Positions 5,734 through 5,779 of a stretch of 5,779 nt of DNA are shown one piece after another. Position 1 is the stretch's first letter; each line of letters begins with the position of its first letter. The notes under the pieces are model-generated. The model saw nothing but the letters and a program-made list of their open reading frames with translations. It was not told where the DNA came from and searched no databases. This stretch comes from DSYF01 sp041181065 (GTDB lineage: Bacteria > Verrucomicrobiota > Verrucomicrobiia > Limisphaerales > DSYF01). The stretch lies in the NCBI GenBank assembly GCA_041181065.1, contig JBEGQI010000029.1:1-5779 (forward strand), written 5' to 3'. A program made the translations under genes and the position numbers.

Positions 5734-5779
5734 AGAACCGCCACTTCATTTCGTCGGTGCCTGCCAAATAGTTTGCACC
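5734..5779 (+). other. Downstream flank with an imperfect inverted repeat at the window edge
   Basis: GGTG (5756-5759) and CACC (5776-5779), plus CAAA (5765-5768) and TTTG (5772-5775), can form a stem with a 5-nt bulge and a TAG loop. The window ends exactly at the repeat, so its full extent and any T tract are out of view. It may be part of a terminator or a regulatory element, or be accidental. Confidence 0.25.

Noticed and set aside
1..5779. Defence system, mobile element, CRISPR array, tRNA or rRNA
   Set aside because: No repeat-spacer pattern, transposase, integrase, effector or RNA gene signature was seen on either strand; the genes are metabolic, envelope and regulatory types.

Overview
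The window carries four complete protein genes and one nearly complete gene cut by the left edge. There are no RNA genes, CRISPR arrays or insertion sequences that I can recognise. The best guess for the organism is a Gram-negative bacterium of the Verrucomicrobia, possibly of the Pedosphaera type. The reason is the outer-membrane porin: its signal peptide and its first barrel strands look like a porin family I associate with that phylum. The presence of a C-terminal-Phe outer-membrane barrel independently shows a diderm cell.

Layout, left to right. Minus strand 1-938 is a D-2-hydroxyacid dehydrogenase (glycerate dehydrogenase / hydroxypyruvate reductase type), missing only its last few residues. 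A 55-bp divergent spacer with a 9-nt periodic GCGAA motif separates it from a small eight-cysteine zinc-ribbon-like protein on the plus strand (994-1347, or from 1045). That gene converges on the porin gene (minus strand 1443-2558), and one bidirectional stem-loop terminator (1395-1424) lies between them. A 410-bp non-coding region (2559-2968) holds the porin leader, with tandem inverted repeats, and probably the promoter of the rightward genes. The right half is a GspF/PilC inner-membrane platform protein (2969-4177) followed, after an 83-nt spacer with a long hairpin, by an NtrC-family sigma-54-dependent response regulator (4261-5733).

How the genes may work together. The GspF/PilC protein and the response regulator probably form one transcription unit for a type IV pilus or type II secretion machine and its control, in the manner of PilR. 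The partner kinase, the ATPase and the pilins are not in the window. The dehydrogenase, zinc-ribbon protein and porin appear to be independent units.

I did not find a new class of system. The most interesting lead is the porin leader RNA. One arm of a perfect 8-bp hairpin can pair alternatively with the porin Shine-Dalgarno sequence (6 of 7 bp), which would allow a translational switch. The other leads are the stem between gspF and the regulator, an orphan promoter-like element in the large intergenic region, and the uncharacterised small zinc-ribbon protein.
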